DNA from: Vulcanimicrobiota bacterium
GTDB taxonomy: Bacteria; Vulcanimicrobiota; Xenobia; Xenobiales; JADMJV01
Assembly: GCA_017307785.1 (NCBI GenBank)
Contig: JAFKGI010000058.1
Location: 1-42,487 of the forward strand
Length of the DNA stretch: 42,487 nt
Reading direction: 5' to 3'
The translations under genes and the position numbers were made by a program. Each line of letters starts with the position of its first letter. Within the stretch, counting starts at the first letter, position 1. Below the pieces are notes generated by a model. That model did not search any database, was not told the DNA's origin, and was given only the letters and a program-made list of their open reading frames with translations. Positions 23,213 to 30,182 of the stretch are shown piece by piece.

Positions 23213-24121
23213 ATGAGTCACCACGCCCTCGAGTTCCAGCAACTCAGAAAAACTTTTCGCACCCTGCGCGGACCGGTCGAGGCCTTACGAGGCCTGGATC
23301 TGCAGGTCCGGGCGGGCGAGATCTTCGGCTACATCGGCGTCAACGGCGCCGGCAAATCCACCAGCATCAAGGTTCTGCTCGGATTGATTCGGGCCACCAG
23401 CGGAACGGCGCGCGTCTTCGGACTGGCGGCCGGCAGTCTGGCGGCCCGCAAGAAAATCGGCTATCTGCCCGAGGTGGCCAACTACCACGAATTCATGAGC
23501 GCGGCCGAGCTGTTGCGCGTGCACGCCCGATTGGCCGGAGTGCCGCGGGCGCTGCAGGCGGAACGCTGCCAGGACGCCCTGGAGGTGGTGGGATTGAGCC
23601 ATCGCCAGCACAGCCGCATCAGCGAGTATTCCAAAGGAATGAAGCAGCGAGTGGGCATCGCCCAGGCTCTGGTCAGCGATCCGCCGCTGCTCATTCTGGA
23701 CGAACTGACCTCCGGTCTGGACCCTTTTGCTCAGCGCGATCTGCGCGACATTCTGCTGCGCCTGAAGGAGCGCAAAATTACCGTGTTCTTTTCTTCCCAT
23801 CATATGAGTGAGGTGGAGGCGATTTGTGACCGCGCCGCCATCATCCACGACGGCACGCTGCGAGCCTGCGGCACCATTTCCGAGCTGACCGAGAACCGGG
23901 AGCGAGTGGAAATGGACTGGGACGGCGAGGGAGTGGAGCGGCCGCTGGCCGAGATCCCCTCGTCGGGTTTGCTCAGCCTGGAGCATTCGCAGTCCAGCGA
24001 ATTTGTGCAAAAGGCTTTGGGGCACGGCTATCGGCTGCGCCGCCTGGCCATTCAGCGCACCACTTTGGAAGACGTCTTTCACAATCTGACCCGAGGAGGT
24101 GCGGCATGCTCTCCCTCTTAG
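23213..24121 (+). CDS. ABC transporter ATP-binding protein
   Basis: This 302-residue ATPase has Walker A GVNGAGKSTS (about residue 40), an ABC signature in the variant form YSKGMKQR, Walker B LLILDELTSGLDP and the switch His in SSHHMSEVE. The C-terminal extension of about 80 residues is typical of ABC-2 (NatA/CcmA-like) exporters. I use ATG 23213 because the frame further upstream is antisense to the PTPS gene. It overlaps the permease gene by 16 nt. Confidence 0.93.
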   Translation: MSHHALEFQQLRKTFRTLRGPVEALRGLDLQVRAGEIFGYIGVNGAGKSTSIKVLLGLIRATSGTARVFGLAAGSLAARKKIGYLPEVANYHEFMSAAELLRVHARLAGVPRALQAERCQDALEVVGLSHRQHSRISEYSKGMKQRVGIAQALVSDPPLLILDELTSGLDPFAQRDLRDILLRLKERKITVFFSSHHMSEVEAICDRAAIIHDGTLRACGTISELTENRERVEMDWDGEGVERPLAEIPSSGLLSLEHSQSSEFVQKALGHGYRLRRLAIQRTTLEDVFHNLTRGGAACSPS

Positions 24122-24882
24122 AAATCGCCCGCGTGCAGCTGTTGGAAAACGTGCGCCGCCAGGTGCATCTGGTGACCTTGTTTATGGCCGCCGCCATGTT
24201 GATGCTGCCGGGTTACGTCAACGCCTTCAGTATGGGACTGCAGGCTTTCGCCCTGGTCACCAAGGACTTTGGTTTGACCATGATCAGTTACTACGGCATC
24301 GCCATGGCGCTGTTGTTGGGCTCGAGCGTGGTGCCGCGCGATATTGAACGCAAGACGATTTATCCGATTCTGTCCCGGCCTTTGGGTCGCGTTACTTATC
24401 TGGGCGGGCAGTTTTTGGGCACGGCCGGACTGGTCACGGCCAGCATCTTCTTGCTGACGGGGGCGCTCGGTCTGGGTCTGGCTTCTTTGAGTCGGGAATG
24501 GGACAGCAATCTGTTCGCCGCCGCCTGGGGCTACAGCCTGGAGAGCTCTCTGGTGGTGGGCATTTGCATGTGCTTCAGCGTCTTTGCCAGTCCGCCGCTG
24601 GCCGGAGTGCTGGGCTTTTTCGTCTACATCGTGGGCGGGATGTCCAATGCTTTCATTCAGTTCTTTCTACGAGAGGATCGGGGAGCGACCAGTACGGCTA
24701 ACGCGGTCGAGATGCTGCAGCGCTTCACTCCCAACTTCTCCATCTTCCGCCTGAAGTATCCGGTGGTGCACGGGTTTTACATCCATCCCCAGTACCACAT
24801 GGCCGAGACCGTCTACGCCTTCGCCTGGGTGCTGCTGTTTTTGCTCATCGCCGGCATCGGCTTTGAAACGAGGGATCTGTGA
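24106..24882 (+). CDS. ABC-2 type permease
   Basis: This 258-residue protein has six hydrophobic segments (including LVTLFMAAAMLMLPGYV, YYGIAMALLLGSSV, GTAGLVTASIFLLTGALGLGL, LLFLLIAGIGF) and the cytoplasmic motif PRDIERKTIYPILSRPLGR, characteristic of ABC-2 permeases. It pairs with the ATPase overlapping its start. The substrate is unknown. Downstream small membrane genes in the same coupled string suggest additional subunits. Confidence 0.9.
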   Translation: MLSLLEIARVQLLENVRRQVHLVTLFMAAAMLMLPGYVNAFSMGLQAFALVTKDFGLTMISYYGIAMALLLGSSVVPRDIERKTIYPILSRPLGRVTYLGGQFLGTAGLVTASIFLLTGALGLGLASLSREWDSNLFAAAWGYSLESSLVVGICMCFSVFASPPLAGVLGFFVYIVGGMSNAFIQFFLREDRGATSTANAVEMLQRFTPNFSIFRLKYPVVHGFYIHPQYHMAETVYAFAWVLLFLLIAGIGFETRDL

Positions 24883-25526
24883 GCAAGGCCGTTTTGATGC
24901 TGGGTTTGTGGCTGGGGGTGGCCGGTTTGGCCGGTTATCTCAAGCCGGAATACGTGAAACTGAACCCGGTCAAGCCGATGGTTCGCTACCAGGACGTGCT
25001 GCTCGACCTGCTGGGGGAGGGGCGTACCATGTTGGCCCGCTACTTGTGGTTCAAGATGGACACCATGCACGAGGAGCAAGACGATCAGAAAGTCGCCACC
25101 TTCAAGCAGAAAGAGGTGGTGCCGCTGCTGCGCATGATCAACTATCTGGACCCCTATCTGACGGATGCCTACGACACTTTGTCCTATGAGCTCTACTATG
25201 GGTATCACAAGCTGGACAACGCCATCGAGTTGATCGAAGAAGGTCTGCGCTATTCTCCCAAAGCCTATGACCTGAACTTCCGGCGCGCCTTTTATGCCGA
25301 GAAGCAAAAGGACTACATGACCTCCTTTGATTATGCCCGGCGCGCTCTGGAGGCCGACCAGGACGAAACCCACAACCTGGCCGCGCTGCGCACCATGTAT
25401 CGGGCCACCGTGCAGGCCCACGATCCGCGTACCGGCATGCAGGTGGTCGACCGTTTGACCGCGCTGATCGGCCGCAATCCCTATCCGGACCAGTATCGCA
25501 GGTGGAAAGAGGAAATGAAATCATGA
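24879..25526 (+). CDS. TPR-type membrane-anchored protein
   Basis: GTG at 24879 overlaps the permease stop (GTGA). The 215-residue protein has an N-terminal signal/anchor (AVLMLGLWLGVAGLAGYL), then helix pairs typical of tetratricopeptide repeats: RMINYLDPYLTDAYDTLSYE, LDNAIELIEEGLRYSPKAYD, YMTSFDYARRALEADQDETH. Likely an exported or membrane-attached scaffold of the transporter operon. Confidence 0.8.
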   Translation: MSKAVLMLGLWLGVAGLAGYLKPEYVKLNPVKPMVRYQDVLLDLLGEGRTMLARYLWFKMDTMHEEQDDQKVATFKQKEVVPLLRMINYLDPYLTDAYDTLSYELYYGYHKLDNAIELIEEGLRYSPKAYDLNFRRAFYAEKQKDYMTSFDYARRALEADQDETHNLAALRTMYRATVQAHDPRTGMQVVDRLTALIGRNPYPDQYRRWKEEMKS

Positions 25527-25714
25527 GCTACCGTCCTCACGCTTCGGAAACCGACAAGCCGGCCGTTTTCGGCTACATGATCCTGGCCCGCTCGGGGGAG
25601 TTGCGCGGCAACTCCATTCCCTCGGTCTACGCGCAATCGATTTTGCCGTATCTGGCCTGCGCGATTTTGCTGCCGATCTACTGGAGACTTTCGCGTCGCT
25701 GGCTGGCTTCTTGA
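25523..25714 (+). CDS. Small single-span membrane protein, 63 aa
   Basis: ATG at 25523 overlaps the previous stop (ATGA) and ends at 25714, with the next ATG sharing the last base (TGATG). The 63 residues include a soluble start (MSYRPHASETDKPAVFGYM) and one C-terminal helix YAQSILPYLACAILLPIYWRL with a positive end. Tight coupling on both sides supports it being real. Function unknown. Confidence 0.75.
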   Translation: MSYRPHASETDKPAVFGYMILARSGELRGNSIPSVYAQSILPYLACAILLPIYWRLSRRWLAS

Positions 25715-26046
25715 TGCTGCTGCTGTGCAATTTGCTGCTGGGCGCCGCGCTGCTCAGCCTGATTTTGTATACGGTGCGCGTTTACTGTTCGCGGCCGGCG
25801 ACCCTGGCGGTGGGGGCTCTCCTTTATGGGATGGGCACTTTGCTGCCGGGGGTGCTGGTGGGTATGCCTTGCGGTTGGTGTCGCAGTTTCTTTACGGCCG
25901 TGAACTACTTGATCCCTCAGTTCAGCATTTATCAGGAGACGCCCAGTGCGGAATGTCTGCTGATCAACTCGGCCTATTTTCTGGCCTGGGCCGGCCACCT
26001 CTGGTTCGTGCGCCAGCTGCTGGTCAGTTCGGAAGAAAGACTGTAA
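25714..26046 (+). CDS. Small membrane protein with CGWC motif, 110 aa
   Basis: I start at ATG 25714 (a TTG lies 3 nt upstream). Hydrophobic segments are LLLCNLLLGAALLSLILYTV, ATLAVGALLYGMGTLLPGVLV and LLINSAYFLAWAGHLWFV. A CGWC pair lies between helices 2 and 3 (GMPCGWCRSFF), which could be a redox or metal site. It is the last gene of the ABC operon; its end overlaps the convergent sensor kinase by 23 nt. No family recognised. Confidence 0.7.
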   Translation: MLLLCNLLLGAALLSLILYTVRVYCSRPATLAVGALLYGMGTLLPGVLVGMPCGWCRSFFTAVNYLIPQFSIYQETPSAECLLINSAYFLAWAGHLWFVRQLLVSSEERL

Positions 26047-27607
26047 AGGTCGAGCCTTCGCCGGGCAGGCTGCGCAGTTCCAGGGTGCCGCCGTGCAGTT
26101 CCACCAGCTGTTTGCTGATGGCCAACCCCAGGCCGGAGCTGTCGCGGCGGCGGTGGTTGGAGGCGCGCGTGAAGAGGGCGAAAATGTTGGCCTGGGCTTC
26201 CGGGGGGATGCCGATGCCGGAATCTTCCACCACGATGCGTACGCCGTTGATGACGCTGGCGGCCGAGACGCTGACCCAGCCTTCGGGATGGTTGTATTTG
26301 ACGGCGTTGGAGACCAGGTTGCTCAGCACCTGACGCAGTCGCACCGGGTCGGCTCGTACCAACAGGTTGGGGTCGACGTCCGGTTCTTTGAGCTCGACTT
26401 TCTCCTGAACGGCGAAGTCGGCGAATTCTTCCAGCACCCGGTCGACCGTCTGGCGCAGCACGCAGGTCTGGGGTTCGACGCGCATGGCCTGCATGCCCAG
26501 GCTGGCCAGATCGTGCAGGTCGTTGGTGAGATTGGACATGTGGCGGGCGCTGTCGACGACGCCGCGGGCCAGCGACTGCAGGCGCGGTTCGCCGACTTTG
26601 CGCTCAAGCAGCTGCGAGTAGGACATGACGCCCTGAATGGTGTTGCGCAGATCGTGGGTGACCACGGCCAGAAATTCGTCTTTGATGCGGTTGGCTTCTT
26701 GTTCTTTTTGTAGGCGCCAGCTGCGCTGGATCATGGAGGCGATGTAGCCGGCCGCCAGTTCCAGGAGTTCGACGTCGGATTCCAGGTACGAGTAGGGGCG
26801 TACCGACCAGAACTGGAGCACTCCGAAGGTGGTCTGGCGTTCGCTGAGAGGCACGGCGATGACCGAGCGCAGGGAGCCGCCCGGCATCCATAGATCCTGG
26901 CTGTGGGGAAAGCGGCGTTCTTGATGGAGATCGTCGATGCGCAGGCTGCGGTGGTGCAGGCAGACGTAGCCGCTCAGGGTGTCACGCACGGGGATTTCCT
27001 GGAAGTGATCGCCGGGAGCGGCCGGTCCGCGATAGCCGGCGGCCACGTTGAGAGTCGTGCTTTCCGGCTGATGAAAGAGAATGAAGGCCTGGTCGACGGG
27101 CATGAGCGGACTGAGGGCGGCCAGCACCGAGTGGAGAATCGAGTCGGGGTCGTCGGCCTGGGAGATGCGCCGCACCAGGCTGACCAGACTGTCGAGTCGA
27201 TGGGGAGCGGGGGTGGAGCCGCCGCGGCGCACGCGCTGGGGGGCGAGGTGGCGCATGAAGTAGCTCATGAGGTTGTGATGGGAAAAGATGCCGACCAGGC
27301 GGTTGTCGCTGACCACCGGGAGACAGGAATGGGTTTCCAGGCATTTGAGAGCGGTTTCGATTTCGTCGCTGGGACGCAGCGGTTCGACCCACTGGCCGTG
27401 CTGGCGGGTTTCCGAGGAGGCCAGGGTGTTGCCCGAGGAGAGTTGAGTCACCAGGGCGGGGGCGCTGAGCAGGCCCACAAAGCTGTCGCCCTCCAGGATG
27501 GGGAGGTGGCGCACGCGATGGCGGATCATGGTGGCCAGGGATTCTTCCAGGGGCGCGTCCGCGCTCGTCACCACGGGGTCTTTGGTCATCCATTCGGCTA
27601 CCGACAT
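26024..27607 (-). CDS. CBS-GAF sensor histidine kinase
   Basis: This 527-residue soluble kinase (ATG 27607; a GTG at 27637 would add ten residues) begins with a CBS pair (VAEWMTKDPVVTSADAPLEE; later CLPVVSDNRLVGIFSHHNLM), which usually binds adenine nucleotides. A GAF domain follows (about 145-310; VLAALSPLMPVDQAFILFHQ, AVPLSERQTTFGVLQFW). The H-box is LAVVTHDLRNTIQGVM; the ATPase has NLVSNAVKYNHPEG, VEDSGIGIPPEA and GLGLAISKQLVELHGG. No membrane helix is present, so it senses a cytoplasmic signal, perhaps energy charge via CBS. No cognate regulator is adjacent. Confidence 0.93.
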   Translation of the reverse strand: MSVAEWMTKDPVVTSADAPLEESLATMIRHRVRHLPILEGDSFVGLLSAPALVTQLSSGNTLASSETRQHGQWVEPLRPSDEIETALKCLETHSCLPVVSDNRLVGIFSHHNLMSYFMRHLAPQRVRRGGSTPAPHRLDSLVSLVRRISQADDPDSILHSVLAALSPLMPVDQAFILFHQPESTTLNVAAGYRGPAAPGDHFQEIPVRDTLSGYVCLHHRSLRIDDLHQERRFPHSQDLWMPGGSLRSVIAVPLSERQTTFGVLQFWSVRPYSYLESDVELLELAAGYIASMIQRSWRLQKEQEANRIKDEFLAVVTHDLRNTIQGVMSYSQLLERKVGEPRLQSLARGVVDSARHMSNLTNDLHDLASLGMQAMRVEPQTCVLRQTVDRVLEEFADFAVQEKVELKEPDVDPNLLVRADPVRLRQVLSNLVSNAVKYNHPEGWVSVSAASVINGVRIVVEDSGIGIPPEAQANIFALFTRASNHRRRDSSGLGLAISKQLVELHGGTLELRSLPGEGSTFTVFLPN

Positions 27608-27660
27608 CGGGGGCTCGATTCCACGCTCCAAAGGCACTTCCCTGGGGCGCCGCGAAGCTC

Positions 27661-28458
27661 TTGGGGTTGGCGAGTGAAGGTTGGTCCGCGCAGCGACGGC
27701 AGGCGACCGTCCGAGATGAACAGGGTCGAGAAATCGAGCTCTCTTTCGTCGATCTTCAGCCGGACCAGCCGCAGTGGGACACTCCCATGGTGTTCCTTCA
27801 CGGCGCGGCCGGGCACTTTAGTCAGTGGGGATTTCAGCTGGAGTTTTTCCGCACCCGTTGTCGCTGTCTGGCCCTGGATTTGCGGGGCCATGGTCAGAGT
27901 CACCGGCCCGCCTGGGCGCAGTATAGCGCCGAGGAGTTTGCCGATGACGTGCTGATGTTGTTGGAGTACGCCGGGGTGACGGGGCCGATCATTCTGGTGG
28001 GGCATTCGTTTGGCGGGGCGGTGGCCACGGTGTTTGCTCTGCGGCATCCGGAGCGGGTGGCCAAGCTGGCTTTGTTGAGCACGACCGGCACGATTTTTTT
28101 GGGCGTTTCGGTGATGTTGTTGATGAAGGCGCCGAATTTTTTGCTGAATCCGGTGCAGCGTTTTTTTCAGAAGCGGGTGGGCGTGCCGGTGCCGGTGCTC
28201 AAGAAACTGGTGCCCAATGTGGACGCCTGGGACGGCTGGGATTTGTATCCGCAGATTCAGGTGCCGACTTTGGTGATGTGCGGGGAGTTGGACCGGTTGA
28301 CCAAGCCCAAGCAGGTGCGGCGCATGGCCGAGGCCATTCCGCAGGTGCACTACGAGGGGATTTCTTTTTCGGCGCATCTGCCCCAGTTGGAGCGGCCGGC
28401 ACGCGTCAATGAGGCTTTGTTGACGTTTGTGAAGGGGCGCTCGGAGCGGCCTTTTTAG
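27661..28458 (+). CDS. Alpha/beta hydrolase
   Basis: This 265-residue hydrolase has the oxyanion region FLHGAAGHFSQW, DLRGHGQSHRP, nucleophile elbow VGHSFGG (Ser about 118), acidic residue in CGELDRLTKP and a C-terminal His in FSAHLPQLERP. All members of the triad are in place. The start is TTG at 27661 with a weak ribosome site and may lie slightly further in. The family includes esterases, haloperoxidase-like enzymes and C-C hydrolases; substrate unknown. Confidence 0.88.
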   Translation: MGLASEGWSAQRRQATVRDEQGREIELSFVDLQPDQPQWDTPMVFLHGAAGHFSQWGFQLEFFRTRCRCLALDLRGHGQSHRPAWAQYSAEEFADDVLMLLEYAGVTGPIILVGHSFGGAVATVFALRHPERVAKLALLSTTGTIFLGVSVMLLMKAPNFLLNPVQRFFQKRVGVPVPVLKKLVPNVDAWDGWDLYPQIQVPTLVMCGELDRLTKPKQVRRMAEAIPQVHYEGISFSAHLPQLERPARVNEALLTFVKGRSERPF

Positions 28459-28467
28459 TTTCGTCGC

Positions 28468-28710
28468 GTAGGGTAATTTGTGGTGCACTCGATGGGTTGC
28501 ACTACAGTTGGGGTGAGGGGCGGGCTATCCTTGGGGAGCGCAGAGAGTTTTTCGGCGTAGTGCAATTTGTCGTGCACTCGATGGCTGGCACTACAGTTGG
28601 GGTGAGGTGCCGACCGGCCTTCTCTTTTCGGGTCTGGGGAGCGCAGAGAGTCTTCTGGCTGTAGGGCAATTTGTGATGCACTTGATGGTGGGCACTACCA
28701 TTGAGGCGGG
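28468..28710. repeat. Three-copy intergenic repeat with hairpin potential
   Basis: Three diverged copies start at GTAG 28468, 28557 and 28661 (spacing 89 and 104 nt). Each runs GTAG-GxAATTTGT, TGCACTCGATGG, then GCACTAC and, in the first two, AGTTGGGGTGAG. A second block (TGGGGAGCGCAGAGAGT) separates the copies. In the middle copy GTAGTGC (28557-28563) is exactly complementary to GCACTAC (28588-28594), giving a 7-bp stem. This fills the gap between the hydrolase and the zinc-ribbon gene. A fourth, partial copy occurs near 42159. Confidence 0.75.
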
Positions 28711-28713
28711 CGT

Positions 28714-30039
28714 TCAGCCGGCTTCGGGGTGGGCGGCTTGCCAGGCTCTGAGGCGGGAATCGGCTTCGCGTAGCAGTCCGGAGGCTTCGTCCAGTAGCTC
28801 GCGGTCGGGATTTTCGTGGAATTCCTCGAGGGCTTCCAGGCCGTCTGCGAAGATGGTGAGGATTTCCTGGTAGTCGTCGTCGGGGAAGGTCTGGGCTTTT
28901 TGCAGGTCTTTGCGGTAGTCGGCGATTTCTTGTTCCAGGTTGTGGCTTTCTTCTTCGCGCAGTTGAGCTTCGGCCTGGGCGAGTACGCGGTCCAGGCGAT
29001 CTTGCGCGGCGGGCTGGTCAGGGGCGGCGCTCATGTTGCTGCCGCACATGGTGCAGCGGCGCGTACCTAAGGGCTGGGCGTTGTTGCAGACGGGGCAGCG
29101 AGCCTGTTCCTCGACTTCCAGGGCTTGCTGGAATTCCTGAGCCACTTCGCTGGCCGCCTGGTGGACGGCCGTGAGATCTTCGCCGCGTTCGCTGAGTTTG
29201 AGCAGTTGACCGAGCAGCTGTTCCATGTCTTCGAAGATTTCCGGCAGCTCGCCGCCTTCGGGGGGAGCCAGGTTTTCCAGGGCCTGGAGCGCGTCGCGCA
29301 GGCAAAATTGCGTCAATTCCGGGGCCACGAAGCCCTGACCCTGCAGCCAGCAGGCGTTGAGGGCCAGGTTGAGGGGGCCGTAGCTGGTGGGGCCATTGGC
29401 GTAGCCGCGTAGGAGAAAGGCGAGATCGTAGCGGGCCAGGTCTTTGCCGATTTGCTCGCCCTGAGCGCGCCAGGTCTTGAGCTGGCTGGCTTCGGGCGGA
29501 TGCTCCAGCCAGTCGAGCAGTTCTTCTAGATAGGGAGCGAGATGCTCCTGAAGTTCCTCGGGGTAGCCCTGCAGGAAGGGGGTGAGAGAAGCGCCCAGTA
29601 GATCGGCTTCGCGACGGCAGGCGGTTTTCAGATCGGGACCGTGACTGGCGGCCAGGGCTCGGTTGCTGAAAGCCAGGGAGGTGGGGCCGCGGCTGACCCA
29701 GAGCGCCTCGTCCAGACGGAATTCGTCGAAATGGAAGCGCTGGGCGCTGATGGGCAGTCCCTGGCAGAGCGCTTCCAGAGGTTCGCTGGCTCCTTGCGAT
29801 TCGCTGGCGATGCGGGCCCAGCGCAGAAAGTCCCCGTGGGATTCTTGCCAGGAACGGACTTCGGAGGCGACCAGCACCTGCACGTGGGGGGGCTCATTCT
29901 GCAGGCGCGTCTGCAGCTGCTCACCGTGTTTTTCCACCGACTGGCGAGTTTTCTCGGCGCAATCGAGGACTTCGGGGAGGGTGCTCTGACCTTCGAGGTA
30001 GGCTTTGGCCTGGGTGACGAGGAGTGGTTCTGGATACAC
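28714..30039 (-). CDS. Zinc-ribbon coiled-coil hypothetical protein, 441 aa
   Basis: This is a soluble, acidic, mostly helical protein. Around residue 310 is a zinc ribbon (CPVCNN, then CTMCGS). Flanking regions are rich in long Glu/Leu helices (LRDALQALENL, LGQLLKLSERG; after the ribbon LDRVLAQAEAQLREEESH), likely coiled coil. The C-terminus LLREADSRLRAWQ is also helical. The GTG start (30039) has AAAGAG upstream. It is divergent from the curlin-like gene across a region with two palindromes. Function unknown; it resembles scaffold or regulatory proteins built around zinc ribbons. Confidence 0.8.
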   Translation of the reverse strand: MYPEPLLVTQAKAYLEGQSTLPEVLDCAEKTRQSVEKHGEQLQTRLQNEPPHVQVLVASEVRSWQESHGDFLRWARIASESQGASEPLEALCQGLPISAQRFHFDEFRLDEALWVSRGPTSLAFSNRALAASHGPDLKTACRREADLLGASLTPFLQGYPEELQEHLAPYLEELLDWLEHPPEASQLKTWRAQGEQIGKDLARYDLAFLLRGYANGPTSYGPLNLALNACWLQGQGFVAPELTQFCLRDALQALENLAPPEGGELPEIFEDMEQLLGQLLKLSERGEDLTAVHQAASEVAQEFQQALEVEEQARCPVCNNAQPLGTRRCTMCGSNMSAAPDQPAAQDRLDRVLAQAEAQLREEESHNLEQEIADYRKDLQKAQTFPDDDYQEILTIFADGLEALEEFHENPDRELLDEASGLLREADSRLRAWQAAHPEAG

Positions 30040-30070
30040 GGGGCACTCTTTCGCTTAAAATTCCCTTAAC

Positions 30071-30106
30071 TTGTAACTTACTTGTTACAAGGTTGACAAG
30101 TTGTCA
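30071..30106. promoter_or_regulatory. Two adjacent palindromes in divergent promoter region
   Basis: First: TTGTAAC (30071-30077), spacer TTACTT, GTTACAA (30084-30090), perfect 7-bp arms. Second: TGACAA-G-TTGTCA (30094-30106), perfect 6-bp arms. A consensus-like -35 hexamer TTGACA (30093-30098) lies within the second, pointing toward the curlin-like gene; its -10 is not convincing. The location between divergent genes suggests operators controlling one or both. Confidence 0.5.
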
Positions 30107-30182
30107 GTCGTCTTTTACCGCCCTTTTTGGTTTACTTAATCCATAGATATCGGGAACACCGATGCACCGGGAGGCGACCTCA

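Noticed and set aside
28468..28710. CRISPR array
   Set aside because: Only three diverged copies of about 50 nt with unequal, partly repeated spacers and no cas genes.
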